NCBI RefSeq assembly: GCF_001399685.1
Contig: NZ_JTHN01000039.1
Span: forward strand, 1 to 35,921
DNA length: 35,921 nt
Direction of reading: 5' to 3'
Origin: Paenibacillus sp. A3
Lineage (GTDB): Bacteria > Bacillota > Bacilli > Paenibacillales > NBRC-103111
The notes under the pieces were generated by a model. It did not search any database and was not told where the DNA came from. It was given only the letters and a program-made list of their open reading frames with translations. This document shows, piece after piece, positions 15,231-23,749 of the stretch; position 1 is the first letter of the stretch, and every line of letters begins with the position of its first letter. Position numbers and translations under genes: made by a program.

Positions 15231-15274
15231 GGTGTCATTCCCCTCTCCTCTTCAAAAACTTGCGTTTTTCCGAA

Positions 15275-15291
15275 CGATCGGCAGCCGATCG
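15275..15291. promoter_or_regulatory. 17-bp palindrome between IclR and DUF1177 genes
   Basis: Perfect palindrome CGATCGGC-a-GCCGATCG. It is not followed by a T run, so it is not a terminator. It may be an internal operator or an RNA processing hairpin in the operon. Confidence 0.4.
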
Positions 15292-15305
15292 GCGATCAGC
15301 GGGCG

Positions 15306-15321
15306 GGAATGCTTACATTCC
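15306..15321. promoter_or_regulatory. inverted repeat just after the IclR gene
   Basis: GGAATG-ctta-CATTCC lies four bases beyond the IclR stop codon. It has no T tract. Together with the neighbouring 17-bp palindrome it makes this 94-base gap unusually rich in dyad symmetry. Confidence 0.35.
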
Positions 15322-15324
15322 TTG

Positions 15325-16113
15325 TCAGGATATCGGATGACGCCGGCCGGCAACCGACGAAATGCTCAGCTTGTGCAAGCACGCTTCAATCTCGTCGCGC
15401 TTTCTGCGCATCATATCCAGCACCTCCGACACTTTCGCTTCCGGCATCCGGTACTCCGGTCCGGCGAGCGTAAGCGACGCCACGATTTCGTGCCGTTTGT
15501 TAAAAATCGGAAGTGCAATCCCGAACGTCGCGTCGGAGTATTCTCCGACGGAGTAAGCCCAGCCCGCCTTGCGTATCGCCGCCAAATCCTCCATCAGCCT
15601 CTCCGGATCGATGACCGTCTTGCCGGTTTTGGGCTTCAAACCCTTGTCGATGATCGTCTCCTGATCGGCCTTCGGCAAATACGCCATAATGACCTTGTTG
15701 GAGGCTCCCGCATAGAGCGGCGTCCGGTCTCCGACCGCGGACATGGCATATTTGATGCGTTGCGGACTTTCCGCGATCTCCACGCAGATGCCTTCATGAT
15801 CGTCCAGCCAGGTGAGAAAAACAGACTCTCCCGTTTCCTCGGACAATGTATGCATAACGGGCAGGATCACATCGGAAATACGGAGGTTATCCCTGATAAT
15901 CGAACCGTATTCCCACAGCTTCGTTCCCAGCTCGTACTTTTTCGTTTCGTCGTTTTGAATCAGGAATCCGCGGGACTCGAAGGTCGTCAAGATGCGGTGA
16001 ACGATCGAGTGGCTCATGTCCATCTCTTTCGCCAATTCCCGCACGCCCCATGACGGCGTTTCTCTTGTAAAATATTCCAAAAGCTCCAGCGCATTATCTA
16101 ATGTTTTCAGCAT
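15325..16113 (-). CDS. IclR family transcriptional regulator
   Basis: A 262-residue regulator with the IclR winged helix at the N-terminus (LDNALELLEYF, WGVRELAKEMDMSHSIVHRIL, FESRGFLIQ). The ligand-binding domain contains DHEGICVEIAESPQRIKYAM, the YAGASNKVIMAYL pocket stretch and GWAYSVGEYSDATFGIALPI. Such proteins usually sense the substrate or an intermediate of the pathway they control. The gene lies inside the importer operon on the same strand, between the ATPase pair and DUF1177, so autoregulation with the operon is likely. The ribosome binding site (AAAGG) is weak, which would keep regulator levels low. Confidence 0.92.
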   Translation of the reverse strand: MLKTLDNALELLEYFTRETPSWGVRELAKEMDMSHSIVHRILTTFESRGFLIQNDETKKYELGTKLWEYGSIIRDNLRISDVILPVMHTLSEETGESVFLTWLDDHEGICVEIAESPQRIKYAMSAVGDRTPLYAGASNKVIMAYLPKADQETIIDKGLKPKTGKTVIDPERLMEDLAAIRKAGWAYSVGEYSDATFGIALPIFNKRHEIVASLTLAGPEYRMPEAKVSEVLDMMRRKRDEIEACLHKLSISSVAGRRHPIS

Positions 16114-16159
16114 GACCTTTTGCCCCCAAACCCAAAATTGCCCATCACTTTTAAATTTA

Positions 16160-17125
16160 TCATGAATACAAGTGACAAGCCACGCTCCGCCCGGGAGAGA
16201 CTTCCTTCCATTCGGGCGGGACGCTCCCGCATTCGGGCTTGGCTACCGGGCACCGGGTATGGAACGCACACCCGGCCGGGGGATTTTGCGGATTCGGCAC
16301 ATCGCCGGTCAAAATAATTCGCTCCCGCTTCGTTTCGGGATCGGGCACGGGCAGGGCCGACATCAGCGCCTGCGTGTAAGGATGCAGCGGCTTGTCGTAC
16401 AGCTCTTGGGTCGGCGCCAGCTCCACCATGCGGCCCAGGTACATCACCCCGACCCGGTCGCTGATGAACTTCACGACGGACAGATCGTGGGAAATAAACA
16501 TGTACGTGAGCGAAAATTGCTCCTGCAGCTCCTGCATCAGATTGAGCACCTGGGCCCGGATGGACACGTCCAGCGCGGACACCGGCTCGTCGCATACGAT
16601 GAATTTCGGCTTCAGCGCAAGCGCGCGGGCAATCCCGATCCGCTGTCGCTGCCCGCCGGAAAACTCGTGCGGGTAACGGTGGGCATGGTACGAGGACAGT
16701 CCCACGACTTCCATCAGCTCCGCTACGCGGCGTTTCAGCTCGTTCTCGGACAGCTTCTCGTGCGTGCGGAGCGGCTCCTCCAACGTCTGCTGTACCGTCC
16801 ACCGCGGATCAAGCGATGCGTACGGGTCTTGGAACACGATTTGCATCTTCGTGCGGAACTTGCGCATTTCCTCCGGGGACAGCTTGCGCACGTCGGTTCC
16901 TTCGAAGAAAATGTCGCCTTCGGTCGGCTCGATGAGACGCAGAATGGAACGGCCCGTTGTCGATTTGCCGCAGCCGGATTCCCCGACGATCGCCAGCGTC
17001 TCGCCTTTTTCGATGGCCAGGCTGACGCCGTCCACCGCTTTGACGACGCCGACCTGCTTGGAAAACAAGCCTTTGCGGATCGGATAATGCTTCTTCAGAT
17101 TGCGAATCTCCAGCAATGCGCTCAT
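16160..17125 (-). CDS. oligopeptide/dipeptide ABC transporter ATP-binding protein (OppF/DppF type)
   Basis: A 321-residue ATPase: Walker [10 protein letters not shown], signature [16 protein letters not shown], Walker [13 protein letters not shown] and H-loop ISHDLSVV. The C-terminal oligopeptide-transporter extension ends with clustered cysteines ([16 protein letters not shown]), expected to bind an iron-sulfur cluster or metal. ATG 17125 overlaps the preceding gene's stop by four bases (ATGA) with AGGAGGG upstream. An open frame continues further upstream to 17587, but that part overlaps the partner ATPase in another frame and is not coding. It pairs with the adjacent OppD-type ATPase to energise the importer. 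Confidence 0.95.
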   Translation of the reverse strand: MSALLEIRNLKKHYPIRKGLFSKQVGVVKAVDGVSLAIEKGETLAIVGESGCGKSTTGRSILRLIEPTEGDIFFEGTDVRKLSPEEMRKFRTKMQIVFQDPYASLDPRWTVQQTLEEPLRTHEKLSENELKRRVAELMEVVGLSSYHAHRYPHEFSGGQRQRIGIARALALKPKFIVCDEPVSALDVSIRAQVLNLMQELQEQFSLTYMFISHDLSVVKFISDRVGVMYLGRMVELAPTQELYDKPLHPYTQALMSALPVPDPETKRERIILTGDVPNPQNPPAGCAFHTRCPVAKPECGSVPPEWKEVSPGRSVACHLYS

Positions 17126-18099
17126 AATAGTCCCTCCTGAACGAGCAAGCAGCGGCATTTGTGCCCGGCCTCGACCTCTTGCAGCTGCGGAGGCACGGTA
17201 TCGCATGCATCCGTCCGGAAAGCGCAGCGGGGAGCGAACCGGCACCCCTTGGGCATCTCCGCCGGATTCGGCACGCTGCCGGGAATCGGCTCCAGACGGT
17301 GCTGCTCGCCCGCTAGCTGCGGCAAGGAAGCCAGCAGTCCCCGGGTGTACGGATGCTTCGGCTGCCGGAACAGCGTCTTCACATCGGTTTCCTCGACCAC
17401 CTGCCCGGCATACATCACCACGACCCGCTGACATGTCTCCGCCACGACGCCGAGGTCGTGGGTAATAAGCAGCACGGCCGTCCCCTGCGCTTCCTGCAGC
17501 TCGCGCATCAGGTCCAGAATTTGCGCTTGAATCGTCACGTCGAGCGCGGTCGTCGGCTCGTCGGCGATCAGCACCTCGGGGCCGCATGCCATCGCCATGG
17601 CGATCATGACCCGCTGCCGCATCCCTCCCGAGAGCTGATGCGGGTATTCCATGGCAATCTGCTCGGGACGGGGAATGCCTACCTTGGTCAGCATCTCGAC
17701 TGCCTTGCTCCAGGCTTCCTTCTTGCTCACCTTCATATGGAAGCGGACTGTCTCTGCAATTTGCGAACCGATCTTGAACACCGGGTTGAGCGAAGTCATC
17801 GGCTCTTGAAAAATCATCGCCATCTTGTTGCCGCGAATTTTCCGCAGCTCCGCGGCGGACAGGGAGAGCAGGCTTGTGCCGTTATACCGGATGTCTCCGC
17901 CGGCAATCCGGCTGACCCCCTTGGGAAGCAGCCCCATGATCGACATGGAGGTGACGCTTTTGCCGCAGCCCGATTCACCGACGACCCCCAAGGTCTCCCC
18001 CTTGTGCAGCACCAGATCGACCCCGTCGACCGCCCTTACCACGCCGGAACGGGTGACGAACTCCGTTTGCAGTCCCTGAACCTCTAGTAAAGCGTTCAT
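17122..18099 (-). CDS. oligopeptide/dipeptide ABC transporter ATP-binding protein (OppD/DppD type)
   Basis: A 325-residue ATPase: Walker [29 protein letters not shown] (Q-loop), signature [16 protein letters not shown], Walker [21 protein letters not shown] and H-loop [11 protein letters not shown]. The C-terminal oligopeptide-transporter domain carries [21 protein letters not shown] precedes ATG 18099 and the stop overlaps the next ATPase start. It follows the M20 hydrolase gene at 34 bases, so the hydrolase is embedded within the transporter genes. Confidence 0.95.
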   Translation of the reverse strand: MNALLEVQGLQTEFVTRSGVVRAVDGVDLVLHKGETLGVVGESGCGKSVTSMSIMGLLPKGVSRIAGGDIRYNGTSLLSLSAAELRKIRGNKMAMIFQEPMTSLNPVFKIGSQIAETVRFHMKVSKKEAWSKAVEMLTKVGIPRPEQIAMEYPHQLSGGMRQRVMIAMAMACGPEVLIADEPTTALDVTIQAQILDLMRELQEAQGTAVLLITHDLGVVAETCQRVVVMYAGQVVEETDVKTLFRQPKHPYTRGLLASLPQLAGEQHRLEPIPGSVPNPAEMPKGCRFAPRCAFRTDACDTVPPQLQEVEAGHKCRCLLVQEGLL

Positions 18100-18132
18100 T
18101 GCCCCGTCCTCCTTTCCTGGGTGGCTTTACTG

Positions 18133-19392
18133 TTAGCTGCCGTCGGTCGTACCCAAATATTTAAGCGCGGTCAGCGCATACACTTTGGCCGCTTGAACGA
18201 CTTGCCAAACCGGCGCGCGCTCGTTGAAGTTATGGATCGTGGACAGCTCCGCCGGCCCGTACTGCAGCACCGGAATCCCGTGGTTGCGGAAGTGGCGGGC
18301 ATCGCTCGACGCCCATTGCAGCACGCCGTAAGCTTCCTTCCCGCTAACATCGGTGATGCTTTCGACCAAGTAACGCACGATCTCCTCCGTCGAAGGCGTC
18401 CAGTTCGCATTGCCCCGGAAGCCGATCGGCTTCAGCTCTGCCTCGATTCCGACTTCAAGCAGCAGACGCTTCGCCTCGTTCAATACATCACGGTAGTCGA
18501 TGCCGAACGGCACGCGCGAATCGACTTCGATCGTGCAGCGGTCCGCGACCACGTTCGCTTTCGTCCCGCCGTGAATCGTTCCGATATTGACCGTTACGTG
18601 ATCGTAAACGGCGCTGACATCGGTCTTCTCCCGCTCGCGGACATAGTTCTTCGAAATCTCGATAATGTCGCGCATCTCTTGGGGAATGTTCGGCTTCATG
18701 TCCGTCAGCCGCTGCAGTACTTCGATCGCTTTGGCCGCCTTGACGATGGCGCTATCGCCCTTGAACGGCGACAAGCTTCCGTGCCCCGGCGTGCCCTCGA
18801 CCGTAAATTCGAACCAACTGCTGCCTTTTTGACCAATGGTCGGATGCTCCGGCGAGGACGGCTCGGCGATGACCGCCGCCGTCCCCGTAATCAAGCCCCG
18901 CTCCAGCACCCACGGCACGCCGAAGTGTCCTCCGGTTTCCTCGTCCGGCACGATAAACAAGGACAGTTCCCCTGCCAGCGGCACGCCGAGCCGTTTCAGC
19001 AGCGCGGTGACGAAGATTAGTCCGCCAAGACCGCATTTCATGTCCGAAGCGCCACGGCCGAGAATGTAGCCGTCCTTCACCTCCCCGGCAAAGGGAGGGA
19101 AATCCCAGCGGGACAAGTCGCCCGCCGGTACGACATCGGTGTGCCCGCAGAAGAGCAAATGCTTGTCGCTCTTCGTCCCTACGGTGGACAGCAGATTGAA
19201 CATATGCTGCTCCGACTCGTGCGCGGCCGTCTCGATTCCGGCTTCCTTCAAGTAGTCGGTAATGAACTTGCTGATATCGCGGGTATCGCCCGGCGGATTT
19301 TCGCTTGGAAATTGAATCAATTTACAGCACAAATCTATAAGCTCGTCCTGACGTTTATCGATTTCTTCCAGTAGGGTCTTTTTCCAATCCAT
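18133..19392 (-). CDS. M20 family ArgE/DapE-type amidohydrolase or peptidase
   Basis: A 419-residue zinc-dependent amidohydrolase. Metal-site motifs are GHTDVVPAGD (H84, D86), GRGASDMKCG (D117) and PDEETGG (E151 catalytic, E152 ligand), with later VIAEPS and a C-terminal His in STIHNFNE. A central dimerisation domain contains the TPGHGSLSPFKGDSA stretch. Family members remove acyl groups from amino acids or cleave dipeptides. Its place between the binding-protein and ATPase genes of a peptide-type importer suggests it acts on the imported compound in the cytoplasm; there is no signal peptide. The exact substrate is unknown. Confidence 0.93.
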   Translation of the reverse strand: MDWKKTLLEEIDKRQDELIDLCCKLIQFPSENPPGDTRDISKFITDYLKEAGIETAAHESEQHMFNLLSTVGTKSDKHLLFCGHTDVVPAGDLSRWDFPPFAGEVKDGYILGRGASDMKCGLGGLIFVTALLKRLGVPLAGELSLFIVPDEETGGHFGVPWVLERGLITGTAAVIAEPSSPEHPTIGQKGSSWFEFTVEGTPGHGSLSPFKGDSAIVKAAKAIEVLQRLTDMKPNIPQEMRDIIEISKNYVREREKTDVSAVYDHVTVNIGTIHGGTKANVVADRCTIEVDSRVPFGIDYRDVLNEAKRLLLEVGIEAELKPIGFRGNANWTPSTEEIVRYLVESITDVSGKEAYGVLQWASSDARHFRNHGIPVLQYGPAELSTIHNFNERAPVWQVVQAAKVYALTALKYLGTTDGS

Positions 19393-19421
19393 CGCACAGC
19401 CTTCCCTTCTCCTTGGAACTG

Positions 19422-21011
19422 TTACTGCCCCTTGCTCATCGGATAGAAGCGGAGAATTTCATCCGGGTAGTACACGTAACCCTTCAGGTTCTTGTTCATC
19501 CCCACAATGCGGTTGTATTCGTACAGGTACAGCCAAGGCGCGTCCGCGGTAATCAGCTCCTGCGCTTGCTTGTACATCTCGTTGCGCTTTGCTTGATCCG
19601 GTTCGTTGTTGGCTTTCTCCCACAGCTCGTCGACCTTCGCGTTCTTGTAGTTTCCGTAGTTCGAGGTGCCTTTTCCGTACAGCAGGAAGCCCAGATGGTA
19701 GCTCGGATCGTTGACGAAAGACGTCCATTTGGAGATATAAGCCGTCAGGTTGCGCTCTCTTTGCATTTGCAGGAATTGGGCGCGCGCGACCTTTTGAATG
19801 TTCATCGTGACGCCGATTTTGGCGAATTCGGCCTGCATCAGGACGGCGTCGTCCTCCCAGTCCTGGAAGCCCGAACCGAGCGTGAGATCGAAGCTGAGCC
19901 CGTTCTCGTAGCCGACTTCTTTCAGCAGTTGCTTCGCTTTGTCCAAATCATGCTTATAGATAAATCCGGAATCGGAGTACCCCGGCGTATTGCTCGGGAC
20001 CGCACTCTTCAACTGCTTGGCCTGATCGTACATGACGTCGTGCACCAATTGGTCGTAAGGAACCGCATAAGCGAGCGCTTGTCTGACCTTCACGTTATCG
20101 AACGGCTTCTTGGTCGTATTGAGCGCAAAATACAGAATCCGGTTGCTCGCGTCGGACTTGACCGTCAGGTTGGCGTTGTTCTTCAGATCCGTGACGTCCT
20201 TCGGAGGAATCTCGATCGCCAAGTCGACATCGCCTTTGCCGAGCAGCATGACGCGGTTCGAAGCTTCCTTCAAAAACTTCATCGTCACTTTGTCGACCTG
20301 AGGAGCGCCTTGCCAGTAGTTTTTGTTGGCCGTCATCACGGCTTCCGAGGCCGGGTCCCATTTCTCAATGGTGAACGGACCGGAGCCGGCCGCATTTTTG
20401 GTCAAGAAGTCGTTGCCCTTCTCTTTGATCACTTTCTCATCCAGAACGGAGAAGTTGTACAGTGCCAGCATTTGCAGGAATGTATGGTTTTCTTTTTCCA
20501 GCTGAATGCTGATCGTTTGCGCGTCTTTCACGGTGTAAGCTTTAATGCCGGACAATTGGTAGAGGAAGCTGCCCGCTTTGGAGTTTTTCAGATGGTCGAG
20601 CGAAAAGGCGACCGAATCCGCCGTTACCGGATTCCCGCTCTGAAACTTGGCGTTCTCTTGCAGCTTGAAGGTGTAAGTCAGCTTATCGTCGGATACGGTC
20701 CAGCTTTTGGCCAGCATCGGCTTGATCTCGTCGGTCTTCGCCACCTGCCCGCCGTCCACGGTTTTGACCCCGTACGTCACCAATTGGTCGTAAGCGGCGA
20801 CGACCAGCGTGTCGGAGGTCAGGTCGCTCGCTTCGGCCGGGTCCATCGTCGTGCCGCCGTCCGAATAGGCAATCGTAATGATTTTGTCCTTCTTGCTTTG
20901 GTCCGGCGCAGCGGAAGCGTCCGGCTTTTGGTTCGCATTCGGGCTGCAGCCCACGGCCGTCAAGAGCAATGCGCTTGCGGCAAGTCCGGCTAACCATTGG
21001 TGCTTCTTCAT
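19422..21011 (-). CDS. ABC transporter substrate-binding lipoprotein, family 5 (peptide type)
   Basis: A 529-residue solute-binding protein of the OppA/DppA class. The signal peptide ends in TAVGC (Cys about residue 22) followed by an Asn/Lys/Asp tether. The family-5 core includes DGGTTMDPAEASDLTSDTLV, TYTFKLQENAKFQSGNPVTA with DSVAFSLDHL, and PFDNVKVRQALAYAVPYDQL. It captures the substrate outside the cell for the adjacent permeases. Its size is normal for peptide binders; nickel, opine and other small-molecule binders share the fold. It lies between the permease genes and the M20 gene. Confidence 0.95.
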   Translation of the reverse strand: MKKHQWLAGLAASALLLTAVGCSPNANQKPDASAAPDQSKKDKIITIAYSDGGTTMDPAEASDLTSDTLVVAAYDQLVTYGVKTVDGGQVAKTDEIKPMLAKSWTVSDDKLTYTFKLQENAKFQSGNPVTADSVAFSLDHLKNSKAGSFLYQLSGIKAYTVKDAQTISIQLEKENHTFLQMLALYNFSVLDEKVIKEKGNDFLTKNAAGSGPFTIEKWDPASEAVMTANKNYWQGAPQVDKVTMKFLKEASNRVMLLGKGDVDLAIEIPPKDVTDLKNNANLTVKSDASNRILYFALNTTKKPFDNVKVRQALAYAVPYDQLVHDVMYDQAKQLKSAVPSNTPGYSDSGFIYKHDLDKAKQLLKEVGYENGLSFDLTLGSGFQDWEDDAVLMQAEFAKIGVTMNIQKVARAQFLQMQRERNLTAYISKWTSFVNDPSYHLGFLLYGKGTSNYGNYKNAKVDELWEKANNEPDQAKRNEMYKQAQELITADAPWLYLYEYNRIVGMNKNLKGYVYYPDEILRFYPMSKGQ

Positions 21012-21055
21012 GTGTTCTTCCCCCTCAAAGTTGTCAGATGGCCCAGCATATCAAG

Positions 21056-21955
21056 TTACTTGCTCGAACGAAGCCGCGGGTCCAGAACATCGCGCAGACC
21101 GTCGCCAAGCAGATTGAAACCGAGAATCGAGGTGGCGATGGCTAGTCCCGGAAAAGTAACGATCCACCAATCGCCGGAAATAATGTAGCCGCGGCCTTCG
21201 GAGATCATGGCGCCCCATTCCGCTGTCGGCGGCTTGACCCCAAGCCCGAGGAAGTTCAGGCTGGCCGCCGTCAGAATCGCGAAGCCCATGCCAAGCGTCA
21301 CCCGCACCATAAGCGGAGCCAAGGCGTTGGGAAAAATGTGCCGGAACAAGATGACGGAGTCTTTCAGACCGATGGCCCGCCCCGCTTCGACGAACTCTTT
21401 CTCCCGCAGCGAAATCGTCTGCCCGTGCATCAGCCGCGCGAATTCGGGGACGCCCACGATACCGACCGCAATCATCGCGCTGGTCAGTCCCGGCCCCATG
21501 GAAGCGGCGATCGCCATCGCCAGCACCAGGGAAGGAAATGCGAGCAGCATGTCCATGATCCGCATGATGATATTGCCGAGCATCCCGCCATAATAGGCGG
21601 CGATCCCGCCGAGCGGAACACCGATGCAGAAGGAAATGCCGACGGCAATCAGGCCGGACCAGATCGTAATTTGCGCTCCGTAGAGCACCCGGCTGAGAAT
21701 GTCCCGGCCGAAATTGTCCGTCCCGAACCAATGCGCCGCGCTCGGGGCCTGAAGCTTGACCGCCGTATTCGTCTCGTTCGGCCCGTATGGAGCGATGGCC
21801 GGTGCGAGCAGAGCCAAGACGGACCAGATGACAATAAACGCAAGACCGATCACGGCCAGCCGGTTGCGAAGCAGCAGCCTGAGCGTCGCCGCCGCCTTGC
21901 TGCCTTCCCGCGTCTTCGCCTTGGCAGCCGGAATGGAAGCTGTAAATTTACTCAC
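21056..21955 (-). CDS. ABC transporter permease (OppC/DppC type)
   Basis: A 299-residue permease with a cytoplasmic N-terminal tail, a first membrane helix (about 30-50, NRLAVIGLAFIVIWSVLALL) and HWFGTDNFGRDILSRVLYGA, the OppC-family signature. The EAA loop (EFVEAGRAIGLKDSVILFRH) contacts the ATPases. The start is GTG 21955 with AAGGAG ten bases upstream. It follows the OppB-type gene by 26 bases and forms the second half of the membrane channel. Confidence 0.95.
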   Translation of the reverse strand: MSKFTASIPAAKAKTREGSKAAATLRLLLRNRLAVIGLAFIVIWSVLALLAPAIAPYGPNETNTAVKLQAPSAAHWFGTDNFGRDILSRVLYGAQITIWSGLIAVGISFCIGVPLGGIAAYYGGMLGNIIMRIMDMLLAFPSLVLAMAIAASMGPGLTSAMIAVGIVGVPEFARLMHGQTISLREKEFVEAGRAIGLKDSVILFRHIFPNALAPLMVRVTLGMGFAILTAASLNFLGLGVKPPTAEWGAMISEGRGYIISGDWWIVTFPGLAIATSILGFNLLGDGLRDVLDPRLRSSK

Positions 21956-21981
21956 GTGTCGAACTCTCCTTTCCCCGGCGG

Positions 21982-22992
21982 TTATTCGTATCGAATTCTT
22001 GGATCAATAAATCCGTAGAGCAGGTCCACCGCCAAATTGATGACGCTGTACAGAATGGCGCTGATCAGCGTAAACGCTTGAATGGGCGCATAATCGGTAG
22101 CAAGAATGGATTCGGTCACATAGCCGCCGATCCCCGGCCAAGCGAAGATCGTTTCGGTAATGACCGCGCCGCCCAGCAGATAGCCGAACTGCAAACCGAG
22201 CACGGTTAAGGTAGGAATCAGCGCGTTCACGAGGGCGTGCTTCAGGATGACGGTGCGTTCGTAAATCCCTTTGGCCCGGGCCGTTCGGATAAAGTCCTGT
22301 CCGATTACTTCCAGCATGCTGGAGCGCATCATGCGGGCAATGATCGCCATCGTCCCCGTACTTAGGCAAATAGCAGGCAGAATGAGATGTGAAAGCATTT
22401 TCTTAAAGGCAATGAAATCTCCCGAAAGCAAGCTGTCGATCAAGTATAATCCGGTAACATGCGTAGGCGGGTTGATATCTTCGCCAATGCGGCCCAGCGG
22501 TGCCGGAGCCCAGCCTAATTTGGAATAAAAAATGGAGATGAGGATTAATCCGAGCCAGAAGACGGGAACACAGGCCCCGATGAGCGAGAAAATACGCGAA
22601 ATGTGGTCGACGACCGATTCTTTCTTCGTAGCGGCGATAATACCGACGGGCACGGCAACGAGGACGGCAATAATGAAGCTCGCAATGGTCAGCTCCAGCG
22701 TGGCGGGGAAGCGCGTGGCAAAATCGCCGAGCACCGTATTGCCCGTATGCCAGGCCAGTCCGAAATCCCCTTGCAGCAGCTGCTTGACGTAATCGATAAA
22801 CTGCACGTAGAGCGGGTTGTTCAGCCCCATCTCTTGACGAATTTTCTCGACTACAGCCGGAGGGGCTTGTTCGCCTGCCAGCATCACCGCCGGGTCGCCG
22901 GGCAGGACTCTTGAGATAATAAATGTAATCAGTGCAATCCCGATCAGCCCCGGAATCATAAACACGATTCGCCGAAGGATGTAGTTAACCAC
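21982..22992 (-). CDS. ABC transporter permease (OppB/DppB type)
   Basis: A 336-residue permease with the OppB N-terminus YILRRIVFMIPGLIGIALIT, then VLPGDPAVMLAGEQAP in the extracytoplasmic domain and the C-terminal RTARAKGIYERTVILKHALV coupling loop. The final segment ends YGFIDPRIRYE, typical of the family. It starts at GTG 22992 behind AAGGGGG. It is the first gene of the long minus-strand operon; a consensus promoter and a palindrome lie in the 240 bases upstream. Confidence 0.95.
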   Translation of the reverse strand: MVNYILRRIVFMIPGLIGIALITFIISRVLPGDPAVMLAGEQAPPAVVEKIRQEMGLNNPLYVQFIDYVKQLLQGDFGLAWHTGNTVLGDFATRFPATLELTIASFIIAVLVAVPVGIIAATKKESVVDHISRIFSLIGACVPVFWLGLILISIFYSKLGWAPAPLGRIGEDINPPTHVTGLYLIDSLLSGDFIAFKKMLSHLILPAICLSTGTMAIIARMMRSSMLEVIGQDFIRTARAKGIYERTVILKHALVNALIPTLTVLGLQFGYLLGGAVITETIFAWPGIGGYVTESILATDYAPIQAFTLISAILYSVINLAVDLLYGFIDPRIRYE

Positions 22993-23154
22993 CGTCTCTT
23001 ACCCCCTTTTTGTAAAATAAGTAACGGCATCGTAGCTATCGTGCGCATGGAAGGAGATGTTCATATAGCGCCGTCCGTTCTTCCCAAATGGGTCCTTCCC
23101 GCGTCACTTTCGGGCTCGAAGATAATAGAAGCTTATAAGCCACTCCTCCTTTTT

Positions 23155-23171
23155 GTACCGATTATCGGTAC
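23155..23171. promoter_or_regulatory. 17-bp palindrome in the leader of the importer operon (candidate IclR operator)
   Basis: Perfect palindrome GTACCGAT-t-ATCGGTAC, about 30-45 bases downstream of the predicted transcription start of the importer operon. On the transcript it could also form a hairpin, followed by AAAAAGGAGG. Its place just inside the transcript of an operon that carries its own IclR gene makes it the best candidate operator. Confidence 0.5.
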
Positions 23172-23205
23172 AGTGGTTCTTTTTTTAAATTTTTTGTTAA
23201 TTTCG

Positions 23206-23233
23206 ATTATACTCACTTTTCTTAAAAAATCAA
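23206..23233 (-). promoter_or_regulatory. promoter of the importer/catabolic operon
   Basis: Minus-strand TTGATT (23233-23228) and a perfect TATAAT (23211-23206) are 16 bases apart, in an AT-rich stretch about 210 bases before the first permease gene. The 436-base region 22993-23428 holds no convincing gene: it contains this promoter, the palindrome downstream, a minus-strand terminator and a plus-strand sporulation promoter. Confidence 0.65.
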
Positions 23234-23298
23234 TCGTTTTTCACAGCTTTTTTGACTGTCTATGTAAGTTAAAGTGACACAAAAATTTTCCGATGGTT

Positions 23299-23338
23299 AA
23301 AAAAGCCCTACGGGATCGATTCGATCCTGTAGGGCTTT
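23299..23338 (-). terminator. strong minus-strand terminator with no gene immediately upstream
   Basis: AAAGCCCTAC/GTAGGGCTTT (23302-23311, 23329-23338) extends inward through a G-T pair and GGATC/GATCC, about 16 bp in all. On the minus strand it ends in six T; on the plus strand only three T follow. The nearest minus-strand gene upstream is uppP, about 800 bases away across two plus-strand genes. Confidence 0.75.
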
Positions 23339-23361
23339 ACCTCTTCTCCATTTTCCGCCAA

Positions 23362-23390
23362 GCATATTCCTCCCTGAATGGCTCATTCTA
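23362..23390 (+). promoter_or_regulatory. sigma-G-like (forespore) promoter of the spore-coat gene pair
   Basis: GCATA (23362-23366) and CATTCTA (23384-23390) are separated by 17 bases, matching the published sigma-G pattern (G-H-ATR, 17-18, CAT-N-H-TA). It lies 38 bases before the start of the first CotF-like gene, so forespore expression during sporulation is likely. Confidence 0.6.
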
Positions 23391-23428
23391 TACCATGTAC
23401 GCCAATTCACCAGAAAAGGAGCGATCTT

Positions 23429-23725
23429 ATGCCAGCGACGATGACCCCTCCCCCTCAGCAGACACAGCCGCCGATTCCCGTTCCGCCGCGCGTGATTACC
23501 ACGAAAGATTTGCTGTACTTGAAGGATGCGCTGTCTTGGGAGCTCTCGGCTTTTAAGAAATTTCACTTTTTTGCCCAGCAGGCCACCAATCCGCAGGTCA
23601 AGCAGGCGCTCGATAAAGTCGGACAAATGCATCAGCGCCATTATGAAAAGCTGCTTACGCATCTGCAAGTAGACAACAACGCCGCTATGGCCAACCTGCC
23701 CCGTCCGCAGCAGGCGTCCCAATAA
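23429..23725 (+). CDS. small spore-coat-type protein (ferritin-like/CotF-related helical bundle)
   Basis: A 98-residue protein with a Pro/Gln-rich N-terminus (MPATMTPPPQQTQPPIPVPP) and a helical region beginning ITTKDLLYLKDALSWELSAF. It continues with KKFHFFAQQATNPQVKQALD and ends with HQRHYEKLLTHL. This pattern is common in small Paenibacillus and Bacillus spore-coat proteins related to CotF. ATG 23429 has AAAAGGAG seven bases upstream. The next gene encodes a partner of similar type 24 bases later. The sigma-G-like promoter supports a spore role; the exact spore layer is unknown. Confidence 0.7.
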   Translation: MPATMTPPPQQTQPPIPVPPRVITTKDLLYLKDALSWELSAFKKFHFFAQQATNPQVKQALDKVGQMHQRHYEKLLTHLQVDNNAAMANLPRPQQASQ

Positions 23726-23749
23726 TTCCAAGTAAGGAGGGTGCAGCCA

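Noticed and set aside
17126..17587. Upstream extension of the OppF-type ATPase frame
   Set aside because: The extension lies inside the OppD-type gene in another frame, is low-complexity Arg/Gly/Ala, and a good ATG with AGGAGGG exists at 17125.
19413..20993. 526-codon open frame on the plus strand
   Set aside because: Antisense to the binding lipoprotein, whose signal peptide and family motifs are unmistakable.
23037..23147. GTG-started 36-codon ORF in the importer operon leader (minus strand)
   Set aside because: The AGGAGG is only one base from the GTG, too close for initiation; kept only as an observation under the leader finding.
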